Source: AWTP1-13 sp963832445
Lineage (GTDB): Bacteria > Pseudomonadota > Alphaproteobacteria > Rhizobiales > Hyphomicrobiaceae
Reading direction: 5' to 3'
Assembly: GCA_963832445.1 (NCBI GenBank)
Contig: CAWHUM010000018.1
Coordinates: 1-64,000, forward strand
Length of the DNA stretch: 64,000 bases
The notes beneath the pieces are model-generated. The model worked only from the letters and a program-made list of their open reading frames with translations. It was not told where the DNA came from and did not search any database. Every line of letters starts with the position of its first letter. Position 1 is the first letter of the stretch. This document shows, one piece after another, positions 17,819 to 26,630 of the stretch. Position numbers and translations under genes: made by a program.

Positions 17819-17893
17819 CTAGTGTCCTTCGGATCGCGAAATTCGTACCGAGTTCGCCGCACAGTGAGACGAATTTCGCGATCAGGACACTAG
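17819..17893. repeat. CTAG-bounded long hairpin element 2 (75 bp)
   Basis: Begins CTAGTGTCCT and ends AGGACACTAG. Inner arms pair ATCGCGAAATTCGT with ACGAATTTCGCGAT. Thirteen bases separate it from element 1. The outer CTAGTGT/ACACTAG ends are shared with element 1 but the inner arm is unrelated, so the two are relatives with swapped stems. The last TAG (read on the minus strand) is the stop of the amidotransferase gene. Confidence 0.75.
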
Positions 17894-18684
17894 CCGGCAG
17901 TGCGGGCCGCTTCCTCGCGCGCCTTTTTGTGCGCCGCGACGGCCTGCCCGAACGCCTCGAACAGCGCACGGTTCACGGCGTTGGTTTGCGCGTCCACTTC
18001 GGCGTGCCACTGCACGCCGAGCGCAAAGCCGGGCGCTTCGGCGATGCGGATGGCCTCGATGGTGCCGTCCTCCGCCACGCCCTCTACAACTACGCGCGTG
18101 CCGGGCTCGAGGATGCCCTGGCCGTGTAGCGAGTTCACGCGAATGCTGTCGCGGCCCAGCAGCGTCGCGAACGCGCCCCCCGGTATCAGCTTGACGTCAT
18201 GCCGATCGGCAAAGATCACGGCCGGATCGGGATGGATCTCACCGTTCTCCAGCCGCGGCATGCGATGATTCATGCGTCCGGGCAGCTCCCGGATCTCGGG
18301 ATGCAGCGTGCCTCCGAAGGCGACGTTCATCTCCTGCAGGCCGCGGCAAATGCCGAAGACCGGCACGCCGCGGGCAACGCACGCCTCCACCAGCGCCAGC
18401 GCCAGAGCATCGCGGTTTTCGTCGTAGGGCTCGTGCTTGGGAGTTGGGTCGGTGCGGAAATGGCGGGGATGTACGTTGGCGCGGGCGCCCGCCAGCACCA
18501 CGCCGTCGACCACGGCCAGTAGGCTGTCGACGTCCGTGACCTGCGGCAACCCGGCGAACATGATGGGAAGTGCACCCGTCACTTCCGCCACCGCCCGCAT
18601 GCTGCGCTCGCCGACGCCTTGCACATTGAATCGATTCTCGATGCGAAGCGTGTTGCCGATCACCCCGATCACAGGTCTGGTCAT
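17890..18684 (-). CDS. Class I glutamine amidotransferase-like gamma-glutamyl hydrolase (PuuD-like)
   Basis: A peptidase C26-type enzyme of 264 residues starting MTRPVIGVIGN. The nucleophile elbow VFGICRGLQEMN places Cys near residue 113; the His-Glu pair is in ALGVQWHAEVD. NVAFGGTLHPEI and SLHGQGI are family features. Known members cleave gamma-glutamyl-GABA or similar gamma-glutamyl amides. The start at 18684 is preferred over an open upstream extension that overlaps the aminotransferase. It lies 10 bp downstream of the aminotransferase in the same operon. Confidence 0.85.
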   Translation of the reverse strand: MTRPVIGVIGNTLRIENRFNVQGVGERSMRAVAEVTGALPIMFAGLPQVTDVDSLLAVVDGVVLAGARANVHPRHFRTDPTPKHEPYDENRDALALALVEACVARGVPVFGICRGLQEMNVAFGGTLHPEIRELPGRMNHRMPRLENGEIHPDPAVIFADRHDVKLIPGGAFATLLGRDSIRVNSLHGQGILEPGTRVVVEGVAEDGTIEAIRIAEAPGFALGVQWHAEVDAQTNAVNRALFEAFGQAVAAHKKAREEAARTAG

Positions 18685-18694
18685 AGGCCGTATC

Positions 18695-19897
18695 TCATCT
18701 GCGCGACCGCAAATCGCTGAATGCGTCGTCCAGCCGGCCGAGCGCCTCCTCGAGTATGGGGCGCGGCGTGGCAAAGTTGAAGCGCAACCAGGTTTCCCCA
18801 CCGGGCCCGAACTGCTGACCCGGGCTGGCAAAGATGCGCGCGCGGCGCTTCACGCGGGCCGCAACCTCGTCGGGGGCCAGGCCGGTGCCGGAGAAATCCA
18901 CCCAGGCGAGATAGGTGGCGGCGAGCCGCATCGAGCGCGCGCCGGGTGCTGCGGCTTCAATGCGCGCGTCGAACAGGTCGCGGCTCCCGGCGAGATACGC
19001 CAGCAGCGCGTCGAGCCACGCATCGCCCGTGCGCCAGGCCGCCTCGGTCGCAATCATGCCGAAGCTGTTGTAGGAGCCGAGCCCGCTGGCCATCACGCGC
19101 GCGTCGATGGCGCGCTTCAGCGCCGCGTTGGAGGTGACGCAGGCGCCGACGTGGGCGCCGGCCAGGTTGAAGGTCTTGGTTGCCCCAAAGGTGGTGACGA
19201 GCCGGTCGGCGATCTCGGGGGCCGCGGTCATGGTGGGCGTGTGCTTCGCGCCCGCGAACACCAGATCGCAATGGATCTCGTCTGACACCAAGAGCAGATC
19301 GTGCTCGGCGCAGAAGTGCGCCAGCGCGCGGATCTCCTCGGGCGACCACACGGTGCCCCCGGGATTATGCGGGCTGCAGAAGAACACGACCTTGGTGCGC
19401 GGCGTCAGCTTGGCGCGCAGCGCGTCGAGGTCCATGGCGTAGCGGCCATTGGTCTCGACTAGCTGCGCATCGAGAATGCGCCGCTCGTTGGCGAGAATGA
19501 TCCTGCGGAAGGCGTGATAGGCGGGCGGGAACACCACCACCTCGTCGCCGGGCGCGCTGGCTGCCTGCAGAATGAGACCGAGGCCCGAGACGACGCCGGG
19601 AGTCGGGCTCACCCAGGCCGGGTCAACCTCGAGGCCATGCCGGCGCTGCATCCAATCGGCGAGCGCTGCAGCCCAGCTGCCCGTGTCGGCGTAGTAGCCG
19701 AAGACGCCGCGCCTGGCCTCGGTAGCGATCGCTTCCGTAACGCCGGGCGGCGCGGCGAAATCCATGTCGGCGACCCACATGGGGATCGCGTCCGGCGCGT
19801 CGATGCCGGAAAGCTTCGCCATGTTGTCCCACTTGCTGGCGTGGGTGCCGCGGCGCTCGATCACACGGTCGAAGTCGAACATCCCGGCTCCTGTCAT
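18695..19897 (-). CDS. MalY/PatB-type PLP aminotransferase / cystathionine beta-lyase
   Basis: This 400-residue fold-type I PLP enzyme starts FDFDRVIERRGTHASKWD, then IPMWVADMDFAAP, both MalY/PatB hallmarks. PHNPGG and SDEIHCDL (the PLP-pyridine Asp) precede the catalytic Lys241 in FGATKTFNLAG. The C-terminal Arg (ETWLRFNFATP) binds the substrate carboxylate. Family members cleave C-S bonds or transaminate. Its ATG overlaps the stop of the upstream hydrolase as TAATG, so translation is coupled. Together with the amidotransferase it may process a modified amino acid; the substrate is unknown. Confidence 0.85.
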   Translation of the reverse strand: MTGAGMFDFDRVIERRGTHASKWDNMAKLSGIDAPDAIPMWVADMDFAAPPGVTEAIATEARRGVFGYYADTGSWAAALADWMQRRHGLEVDPAWVSPTPGVVSGLGLILQAASAPGDEVVVFPPAYHAFRRIILANERRILDAQLVETNGRYAMDLDALRAKLTPRTKVVFFCSPHNPGGTVWSPEEIRALAHFCAEHDLLLVSDEIHCDLVFAGAKHTPTMTAAPEIADRLVTTFGATKTFNLAGAHVGACVTSNAALKRAIDARVMASGLGSYNSFGMIATEAAWRTGDAWLDALLAYLAGSRDLFDARIEAAAPGARSMRLAATYLAWVDFSGTGLAPDEVAARVKRRARIFASPGQQFGPGGETWLRFNFATPRPILEEALGRLDDAFSDLRSRR

Positions 19898-20682
19898 TAT
19901 CCCTGATCCTCAGGATGCAACGGCGCGTGCTGCCTGACAAAGCTGGCAATGGCATCGAGCACGGCCGCCTCCTGGTCGCGGTGCGGCGAGTGCCCGCAGC
20001 TCGCCAGCACGAGCCGGCGGACGGGCGCCTTGGCCAGCGCCTCGACGCGGTCGATCTGCTCGAGCGTGCCGTATTCGTCGTCCAAGCCCTGGATCAGCAG
20101 CATCGGCTGGGCGATGCGCGGCACCAGGTCCTCGATCGACCATGCCGCAAACTCGGGCAGCAGCCACGTGTCGGCCCAGCCGAGGAACGCATCGTCGACG
20201 TGGGCGTGGTATTTGGCGAGCCGCTGCTTGAGGTCCGTCGTGGAGTAGCTCTCGCGGATCTTGGCAATGCTCGTGAGGCATATGGGCTCGACGAACACAT
20301 GCGGCGCCATCAGCACCAGTCCGTGCACCGGCCGCCCTGATGCGGCGGCATGGATGAGCGAAATCGAGGCACCGTCTGAATGCCCAACGAGCAGCGGCCG
20401 CTCGATGCCGAGCGCATCGAGTAGCCGCGGCAGCACGCTCAGCGCCTCATCGTGCATGAAATGCGGCGTGTTTTGGGCCGACAGCCCGTCCGACTGGCCG
20501 TAGCCGAATCGCGAGTAGACCAGCGCCGGAGCGCCCATTCGCCGCGCCACCTTGTCGGGAAAATCGCGCCACAGCGCCACCGATCCCAGACCCTCGTGCA
20601 GGAATACCAGCGGCCGCCTGCCCGCATCGCCCGGAATCATGCGGTATTCGATACGCCTGCCGTCGATGTTGATCAATGGCAT
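19897..20682 (-). CDS. Alpha/beta hydrolase
   Basis: This 261-residue alpha/beta-fold hydrolase has an oxyanion HEGLGSVALW (residues 29-38), nucleophile elbow VGHSDGAS with Ser102, acid residue in LLIQGLDDEYGT and catalytic His in SCGHSPHRD. The helical cap between is typical of the MhpC/BphD-like group. First gene of the three-gene minus-strand operon with the aminotransferase and amidotransferase. The substrate cannot be told from the sequence. Confidence 0.85.
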   Translation of the reverse strand: MPLINIDGRRIEYRMIPGDAGRRPLVFLHEGLGSVALWRDFPDKVARRMGAPALVYSRFGYGQSDGLSAQNTPHFMHDEALSVLPRLLDALGIERPLLVGHSDGASISLIHAAASGRPVHGLVLMAPHVFVEPICLTSIAKIRESYSTTDLKQRLAKYHAHVDDAFLGWADTWLLPEFAAWSIEDLVPRIAQPMLLIQGLDDEYGTLEQIDRVEALAKAPVRRLVLASCGHSPHRDQEAAVLDAIASFVRQHAPLHPEDQG

Positions 20683-20741
20683 CAGTGGCTTGCGATTGCT
20701 GCAAAGGCCGAATAAAAGGCTGATCCCACGCGTACCTCATT

Positions 20742-21242
20742 GTGCTTCGGGCAGCGGACATTGACGTGCCACACTTGAGCGCTCCATTGGCGCCCATTAC
20801 TCGTGGGCAACCGGCGGTCGTCAAGTCTGTGCGTCGCATTCCTTGCTTGCTTCTGATGCTGGTCCTGCCCTGCTTTTCGAGCTGCGCCAGCATGTCTGTC
20901 GGATTCCAATCGGACGGCACCTACATCCTGGAGCGCAGCGAGCTGAACTCCGACTGCAGCGCGCTCCACAAGAGCATCTGGGGCCACATCGAGGTGCTCA
21001 AGGGCCTGCCCGCCAGGGCCCAGGCGGAACAGGATACAGCCCCCCCAACCGCGTCGTCGTTCTTCGGCCGCTTGTTCGGCGGCCCCAACAAGGGCCTGGC
21101 CGCGGTCGCGGAGTACAACCGCGAACGGGCGCACGTGTTCGCCCTGCGGCGCACGATGGTGGAAAAGAAGTGCGTGGATGTCGACGTTGCCGGTGAGCTT
21201 GCACGGGCCGACGCCGAGATGGCGAGGTTCAGGCAGAACTGA
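20742..21242 (+). CDS. Hypothetical secreted or lipoprotein
   Basis: Unrecognised protein. A hydrophobic segment IPCLLLMLVLPCFSSCASMS looks like a lipoprotein signal with lipobox FSSC, and the mature part is about 115 residues with two conserved-looking cysteines (NSDCSALHKS, EKKCVDVD) and a helical tail. The start is uncertain: ATG at 20742 gives an unusually long N-region, while GTG at 20829 (VRRIPCLLL) gives a normal signal. Divergent from the hydrolase operon and convergent with livF. Confidence 0.55.
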   Translation: MLRAADIDVPHLSAPLAPITRGQPAVVKSVRRIPCLLLMLVLPCFSSCASMSVGFQSDGTYILERSELNSDCSALHKSIWGHIEVLKGLPARAQAEQDTAPPTASSFFGRLFGGPNKGLAAVAEYNRERAHVFALRRTMVEKKCVDVDVAGELARADAEMARFRQN

Positions 21243-21269
21243 GCGCCGCTCACCGCGCATTTGCTCCGA

Positions 21270-21986
21270 TCACACGCCGAGATAGCGATGTTGCACGTCG
21301 GGCGCTGCGGCCAGCTCCTCGGAGGTGCCGGTCCACACCACGCGGCCGCGCTCGATCAGATAGTGGCGGTCCGCCAGCCGGGTCAGCGCCGCGACGTTCT
21401 TGTCGATCACCAGCACCGCCTGGCCCTGCGACCGCAGCTGCGCGAGGCAGCGCCAGATCTCGGCGCGGATGAGCGGCGCCAGGCCCTCGGTGGCCTCGTC
21501 GAGGATCAGCAGGCGCGGATTGGTCATCAGCGCACGGCCGATCGCCAGCATCTGCTGCTCGCCCCCGGAGAGCAGGCTCGCCATGCCGTCGATGCGCTGG
21601 GCCAGCCGGGGAAACAGCGCGCACACCCTGTCGAAGGTCCACGGATCGGGCGAGTTGCCGCGGTTGGCGGCGGTGGCGATCAGGTTCTCGCGCGCGGTGA
21701 GGTTCGGAAACACCTGCCGTCCCTCCGGCACCAGCCCCACGCCAAGCTGCGCCACGCGATAGGACGGCAGCTGGCGGACCTCGGTGCCGGCAAGCCGGAT
21801 CGAGCCGGCCGAGGCCGGCGTCAGCCCCATGATCGAGCGCACGGTGGTGGTCTTGCCCATGCCGTTGCGCCCCATCAGGGTCACCATCTCGCCGGGCGCG
21901 ATCCTGAGCGAGAGCCCGAACAGCACCTTGCTGCGCCCGTAGGCGGTCTCGATGTTGTCGACGTCGAGCAGCCGTGCCTCAGCCAT
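21270..21986 (-). CDS. livF: LivF branched-chain/aromatic ABC transporter ATPase
   Basis: This 238-residue ATPase has Walker A GRNGMGKTT (residues 39-47), signature LSGGEQQMLAIGRAL, Walker B LLILDEATEGLAP and the LivF C-terminus (VQHRYLGV). Lacks the LivG-specific insertion. The ATG overlaps the livG stop by 8 bp. Last gene of the box/liv minus-strand block. Given boxB/boxC immediately upstream, import of benzoate or a related aromatic acid is likelier than import of leucine, but this rests on context. Confidence 0.92.
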   Translation of the reverse strand: MAEARLLDVDNIETAYGRSKVLFGLSLRIAPGEMVTLMGRNGMGKTTTVRSIMGLTPASAGSIRLAGTEVRQLPSYRVAQLGVGLVPEGRQVFPNLTARENLIATAANRGNSPDPWTFDRVCALFPRLAQRIDGMASLLSGGEQQMLAIGRALMTNPRLLILDEATEGLAPLIRAEIWRCLAQLRSQGQAVLVIDKNVAALTRLADRHYLIERGRVVWTGTSEELAAAPDVQHRYLGV

Positions 21987-22746
21987 GGCGGGTCACGGCC
22001 TCCTGCTCACCGAGGTAGGCCTGCCGCACCTCTGGATTGGCGCGGATAGCTTCCGGCGCGCCGCTGGCGATGGCCCGGCCGTAGACCAGAACCGTGATGC
22101 GGTCGGCCAGCGCGAACACCGCTTCCATGTCGTGCTCGATCAGCAGGATCGTCAGCTCCTGCTTCAGCTCGCGCATGATGCCGACCATGCGCATGGACTC
22201 CTCCGGCCCCATGCCGGCCATCGGCTCGTCGAGCAGCAGCATGCGCGGTTTGGTGGCCAGCGCCATGGCGATCTCGAGCTGGCGATGCTCGCCATGGCTC
22301 ATGCTGGCGACGGCGACCTCGGCCCGCTCGGCGAGCCCCACGCGTTGCAGGGCCGCTCGCGCCGGCTCGCGCAGCTCCCTCTCCTTGCGCGCGTCGCGCC
22401 AGAAGCGGAACGAATGGCCGGCGTGCGCCTGCACGGCGAGTGCCACGTTGTCGAGCGCGGTGAAGTCGAGGAACAGCGACGTGATCTGGAACGAGCGCGC
22501 AAGACCCAGCCGGCTGCGCTGATAGGTCGGCTGGGGAGTTATGTCGGCCCCGCCGAAGCGGATGGAGCCGGAGTCGGGGGTAATTTCGCCGGTCAGCTGG
22601 CCGATCAGCGTAGTCTTGCCGGCGCCGTTGGGGCCGATGATGGCATGCAACTCGCCCTGCGGCACCGCCAGCATGATGTTGTCGGAGGCGACCACACCGC
22701 CGAAGCGCTTGGTAAGGCCTTCGATTTCGAGCAGCGGTTCAGGCAC
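21979..22746 (-). CDS. livG: LivG branched-chain/aromatic ABC transporter ATPase
   Basis: ATPase of about 255 residues starting at GTG 22746 (VPEPLLEIEGLTKRFGG), 8 bp inside livM. Walker A GPNGAGKTT; the Q-loop region ARSFQITSLF is LivG-like. The signature reads MSHGEHRQLEIAMAL in place of the usual YGQQRRLE, an altered but still plausible C-loop. Walker B MLLLDEPMAGMGPEE and H-loop IEHDM. The upstream ATG at 22797 gives a cysteine-rich extension without family support. Confidence 0.9.
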   Translation of the reverse strand: MPEPLLEIEGLTKRFGGVVASDNIMLAVPQGELHAIIGPNGAGKTTLIGQLTGEITPDSGSIRFGGADITPQPTYQRSRLGLARSFQITSLFLDFTALDNVALAVQAHAGHSFRFWRDARKERELREPARAALQRVGLAERAEVAVASMSHGEHRQLEIAMALATKPRMLLLDEPMAGMGPEESMRMVGIMRELKQELTILLIEHDMEAVFALADRITVLVYGRAIASGAPEAIRANPEVRQAYLGEQEAVTRHG

Positions 22747-23644
22747 GGCGCAGGCCCGCAAGCATGCCGTCGATACCGCCGCGTGCAAACAGCACAATGC
22801 CGAGCAGCATGGGTCCTAAGATGATCTGCCAGTATTCCGTCAGACCGGACAGGGTCTCTTCCAGCAGCAGCAGCGCGATGGCGCCGAGGACGGGACCGAC
22901 CACAGTGCCCATGCCGCCTAGCACGGCCATGATGATGAGATCTCCCGAACGCGTCCAGTGCATCATCGCCGGGCTGATGAAATCGGTATGGTTGGCGAGC
23001 AGGACGCCCGCCAGACCGCAGATGGTCCCGGCGATGACGAAGCAGGCGAGGCGGTAACGGTAGGTCGCAAAGCCGATGGCGCGCATGCGGCGGTCGTTGG
23101 AGCGCGCCCCCTGGATGACGAGGCCGAAGCGCGAGTTCACCAGCCGCCACACGCAATAGACGGTGGCGAGTAGCAGGGCGAAGCAGAGATAGTAGAACAC
23201 CGTCTTGTTGTTGAGATTGATCAGTCCGCCGAACTGGCTGCGCCGATAAATGGTCAGGCCGTCGTCGCCGCCGTAGCGCGTCAGGCCGACGCCGACATAA
23301 TAGATCATCTGCGCGAAGGCGAGCGTGATCATGATGAAATAGACCCCGCGCGTGCGCAGCGAGAGAGCCCCGATGACCAGCGCGAACAGCGCCGAGAAGG
23401 CAAGCGCAAGCGGCCATTGGGCGAAGCCGGACGACACGCCTTCGTGCGCGAGGATGCCCACGGCATAGCCGCCGATGCCGATGTAGGCGGCATGGCCGAA
23501 GCTCACCATGCCGCCGAAACCCATGATCAGGTTGAGGCTCACTGCTGCCATTGCCAGGATGATGATGCGGCTGAAGAGCGAGAGCAGGAAGAAGTTGCCG
23601 GTCGCGTGGCAGTAGACTGGCACGAGTGCGAGTGCGGCGAGCAT
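22739..23644 (-). CDS. livM: LivM branched-chain/aromatic ABC transporter permease
   Basis: This 301-residue permease has about nine membrane segments and the family motifs SLNLIMGFGGMVSFGHAAY and the cytoplasmic GARSNDRRMRAIGFATYRY coupling loop. The normal start may lie further up, at the ATG overlapping the livH stop near 23686 (MTVLR..), which is now followed by a stop because of an apparent extra base. If so the true protein is about 14 residues longer. Overlaps livG. Confidence 0.88.
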   Translation of the reverse strand: MLAALALVPVYCHATGNFFLLSLFSRIIILAMAAVSLNLIMGFGGMVSFGHAAYIGIGGYAVGILAHEGVSSGFAQWPLALAFSALFALVIGALSLRTRGVYFIMITLAFAQMIYYVGVGLTRYGGDDGLTIYRRSQFGGLINLNNKTVFYYLCFALLLATVYCVWRLVNSRFGLVIQGARSNDRRMRAIGFATYRYRLACFVIAGTICGLAGVLLANHTDFISPAMMHWTRSGDLIIMAVLGGMGTVVGPVLGAIALLLLEETLSGLTEYWQIILGPMLLGIVLFARGGIDGMLAGLRRA

Positions 23645-23683
23645 GCCGACTACGATCAGGTTGCGGGGGTTAGCGAAGCACGG

Positions 23684-24602
23684 TCATCGGCGTGGCGCCG
23701 GGAACAGGCCCTCGGGGCGCACCACCAGCACGATCGCCATCAGCAGGTAGATGAGCATCGACGAGACGGCCGGTGCCGCCGCGGAGGCCGCCGCGGGGCT
23801 CATGACGAGCTTGAACAGCTCGGGCAGGAACGAGCGCCCGAGCGTGTCGACCAGCCCGACGAAGATCGAGGCGACGAACGCACCTCGGATCGAGCCGATG
23901 CCGCCGATGATGATCACCACGAAGGCGAGGATCAGGATATTCTCGCCCATGCCGATGGAGACGGTCAGGATCGGAGCCTGCATCAGGCCCGCTAGGCCCG
24001 CCAGCGCCGCGCCGAGACCGAACACGAGGGTGTAGAGCAGTTTGATGTTGATGCCGAGCGCGCCCACCATCTCACGATTGGAGGCGCCGGCGCGGATCAG
24101 CATGCCCACGCGCGTGCGCATCACCACCAGATACAGGAAGGCCGCGACAGCGAGCGCCACCAGGATGATGGCGATGCGGTAGGCGGGATAGTAGGACGCC
24201 AGGCAGGATCGGCACCGCCGTGTTCAGCCAGGAAGGCAGTGGCACAATCAGCCCAGCCGGGCCCCAGACCAGCCGCACCAACTCGTTGAAGAACAGGATG
24301 AGCCCGAAGGTGCCGAGCACGTGATCGAGATGATCGCGCCCGTAGAGACGGCGCATGGCGATCACCTCCACCGCCATGCCGACCAGCAGAGTTGCCGCCA
24401 GTGCCAGCACCGCACCGCCCACGAAGCTCCCCGTCAGCGCCGTGAACGTGGCGGCGAAGTAGGCGCCCACCATGTAGAGGGAGCCGTGGGCCAGATTGAC
24501 GAGGTCCATGATGCCGAAAACCAGCGTCAGGCCCGCCGCCAGCAGGAACAGGAGCAACCCGAGCTGCAGGCCGTTCAGAAGCTGTTCGATCAGCAGCAGC
24601 AT
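23684..24602 (-). CDS. livH: LivH branched-chain/aromatic ABC transporter permease, one frameshift
   Basis: The N-terminal frame starts MLLLIEQLLNGLQLGLLLFLLA and has FGIMDLVNLAHGSLYMVGAY. After a shift near 24195 the second frame continues YYPAYRIAIILVALA, then GASNREMVGALGINI, IIIGGIGSIRGAF and ends RPEGLFPAPRR. Removing one C restores LPGVYYPAYR. The reconstructed length of about 306 residues and eight membrane segments are normal. 15 bp downstream of the GNAT gene. Confidence 0.88.
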
Positions 24603-24617
24603 GATGCAGTCATCGTC

Positions 24618-25118
24618 TCATCCGGGGTATGAAACCACGACAATCGCCGCATCGCCGTGGACGAACTCTGCAACCTCGCGCATGCCGATCTTGGCATGCG
24701 CGCGCATCGACCGCGCGTTGTCCCGTCGGATGAACGTGATGCCCTCCCGGCCGGGCAGGCGCTGTCGCAGCGCCGACATCAACGCGGCAGGCAGCTCCTG
24801 CCCTCGCTCGCTCTCCGCCACGCAAATCGGGCCGTAGATGTAGGCATCCGCCGCTCCGGGGTAGGCCCGAAGGGTCGCCTGGATGATCGGCTCATGGGCC
24901 TGAGCCGCTTTCGACGACGACACCAGGTAGCCCACGATGCGTCCCGCTTTGCGGGCCACGACGATCGGCAAGTCGGATAGCGCCCCTTCGAACCACTCGG
25001 CAGAGAAGCGCACCGACAGCGCACCCCCGTTCTCCCGCAGGTTCTGCTCTTGGAGGGTAACGATGCCGGCGATGTCTTCGCGCGTGGCGAGAGCTATTTC
25101 GCAGCCCGTGCTTGCCAT
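24618..25118 (-). CDS. GNAT-family N-acetyltransferase
   Basis: This 166-residue acetyltransferase has the acetyl-CoA-binding core (PICVAESERGQELPAALMSAL) corresponding to the Q/RxxGxG/A region, and a C-terminal NARSMRAHAKIGMREVAEF strand-helix. The start at 25118 is preferred because GGGGAGAGG lies just before it. The gene sits between livK and livH, an unusual insertion in a liv operon. Its acceptor is unknown. Confidence 0.75.
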   Translation of the reverse strand: MASTGCEIALATREDIAGIVTLQEQNLRENGGALSVRFSAEWFEGALSDLPIVVARKAGRIVGYLVSSSKAAQAHEPIIQATLRAYPGAADAYIYGPICVAESERGQELPAALMSALRQRLPGREGITFIRRDNARSMRAHAKIGMREVAEFVHGDAAIVVVSYPG

Positions 25119-25216
25119 CTGGCCTCTCCCCGCCACGCGCGCCCCATCCGGCCTGGCGACAGGTCAGCTCGGGAGGGGATGTGCACGCGCTCCCGCGTGC
25201 ACATTTGCCGACGTGG

Positions 25217-26392
25217 TCACCACTTCATCGGGCACTTGGCGTGGTGCTTGTCCTGGCTGTCCTTGACGATGGTGGCAACCGTCTTGAGCGTCAGGTTGCC
25301 CTCGGCATCCTTCGCCACGTCCTGCAGGTAGAAGTTCTGGATCGGGAAGTGGTTGTTGCCGTACTTGTAGGGCCCGCGCACGGAGGCGTAATTGGCCATG
25401 CGCATCTCGGCGCGCATGGCGTCCTTCTTGGTCAGATCGCCCTTCGCGGCCACCACGGCGCTGTTGATGAAGTTGGCAGCGTCATAGCTCTGCGCGCCGT
25501 AGAACGATGGGTAGTTCTTGTGCTTGGCGCGGAAGTCGGCGACGTACTTCTTGTTGGCGTCGTTGGGCAGGTCGTTCACCCAATGCTGGGCCCCCGGCAC
25601 GCCGAGCGCCAAGTCTTTCTGGAGTGGGAGCGACAAGGCGTCGATGGTGAACGCCGTGTAGAGCGGAATCGTCCCCTTGAGCCCTGCCTGCGAATACTGG
25701 GTCAGGAACTGCACACCGGCCGCACCCGGATAGAACACGAACACCGCGTCTGGCTTGGCCGCCTTCACCTTGGTCAGCTCTGCAGAGAAATCGAGCTGGT
25801 CGGGCCATTTGGTGAGGTCTTCGCCGATCACCTTGCCCTTGTAGGTCGACGCCACGCCGGCCAGCATGTCCTTGCCGGCCGCATAGTTGGGGCCGATGAG
25901 ATAGACGCTCTTGACCCCCTTCTGGTTCATGTACTCGCCAACCGCCTGCGGCGTCTGGTCGTTGTTCCAGGAGGTCGAGAAGAAGTTCGGCGAGCACAGC
26001 TCGCCCGCGATCTGCGAGGGACCAGCGTTGGAGCTGATCAGAAAAGTCCGCGAATCGAGCACGGGTTTGAGCGAGGCAAGCAGCACGTTCGACCAGATGT
26101 AGCCGACCACGAAGTCGACCTTGTCGGACTGCACCAGCTTTTCGCTCTTCTGCCGGCCGACCTCGGGCTTCTGCCCGTCGTCCTCGTAGATGACTTCCAC
26201 CGGCAGCCCGCCCATCTTGCGGCCCAGGTGGTCGAGCGCCAGCTCGAACGAGTTGCGCATGTCGTTGCCGATCACGGCGGTCGGGCCGCTGAACGTGCTG
26301 ATAAATCCGATCTTCACCGACTTGCTCTGAGCCAAGGCGGTGCCCGCTCCGAGCGCCAGCATCGCGCTCAGTGCGATCAAACTTCTCTTCAT
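25217..26392 (-). CDS. livK: LivK-type periplasmic substrate-binding protein
   Basis: A 391-residue protein with a signal peptide (MKRSLIALSAMLALGAGTALA) and a mature part SVKIGFISTFSGPTAVIGND of the Peripla_BP_6 class. Length and motifs (VDFVVGYIWSNVLLAS, GAQSYDAANFI) match binding proteins of aromatic-acid LivKHMGF systems as well as amino-acid ones. The ATG at 26392 has GGGAGG upstream; the longer frame to 26461 would put residues before the signal peptide. 238 bp separate it from boxB, with a 7-bp-arm hairpin at 26550-26577. Confidence 0.88.
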   Translation of the reverse strand: MKRSLIALSAMLALGAGTALAQSKSVKIGFISTFSGPTAVIGNDMRNSFELALDHLGRKMGGLPVEVIYEDDGQKPEVGRQKSEKLVQSDKVDFVVGYIWSNVLLASLKPVLDSRTFLISSNAGPSQIAGELCSPNFFSTSWNNDQTPQAVGEYMNQKGVKSVYLIGPNYAAGKDMLAGVASTYKGKVIGEDLTKWPDQLDFSAELTKVKAAKPDAVFVFYPGAAGVQFLTQYSQAGLKGTIPLYTAFTIDALSLPLQKDLALGVPGAQHWVNDLPNDANKKYVADFRAKHKNYPSFYGAQSYDAANFINSAVVAAKGDLTKKDAMRAEMRMANYASVRGPYKYGNNHFPIQNFYLQDVAKDAEGNLTLKTVATIVKDSQDKHHAKCPMKW

Positions 26393-26549
26393 GCTAGGTC
26401 CTCCCAACAGAGTCGCCGGCCGCTCGGCCAGCGACGTTAACGGATCAATCGCCAGCGTCAAAGCCCGCGTTCACGACAGCTTCTCGAACGTCTGTCTTTG
26501 CGGAAATGCGCCGGTCTGTCGATAGCCTAGTTTTGGGCGAATGCCGCAA

Positions 26550-26577
26550 CTGCAGGCAAGGCCATCGAGCCCTGCAG
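26550..26577. terminator. Hairpin between boxB and livK
   Basis: CTGCAGG pairs with CCTGCAG across a 14-base loop. Located 54 bp after the boxB stop on the transcribed strand. It could attenuate or process the transcript between the catabolic and transport genes. No T-tract is present. Confidence 0.35.
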
Positions 26578-26630
26578 CCGCACTTGGGTCGGCGTGTCAT
26601 CGCCGGCCGTAAAGCTTCTCCTTTTCTCGC

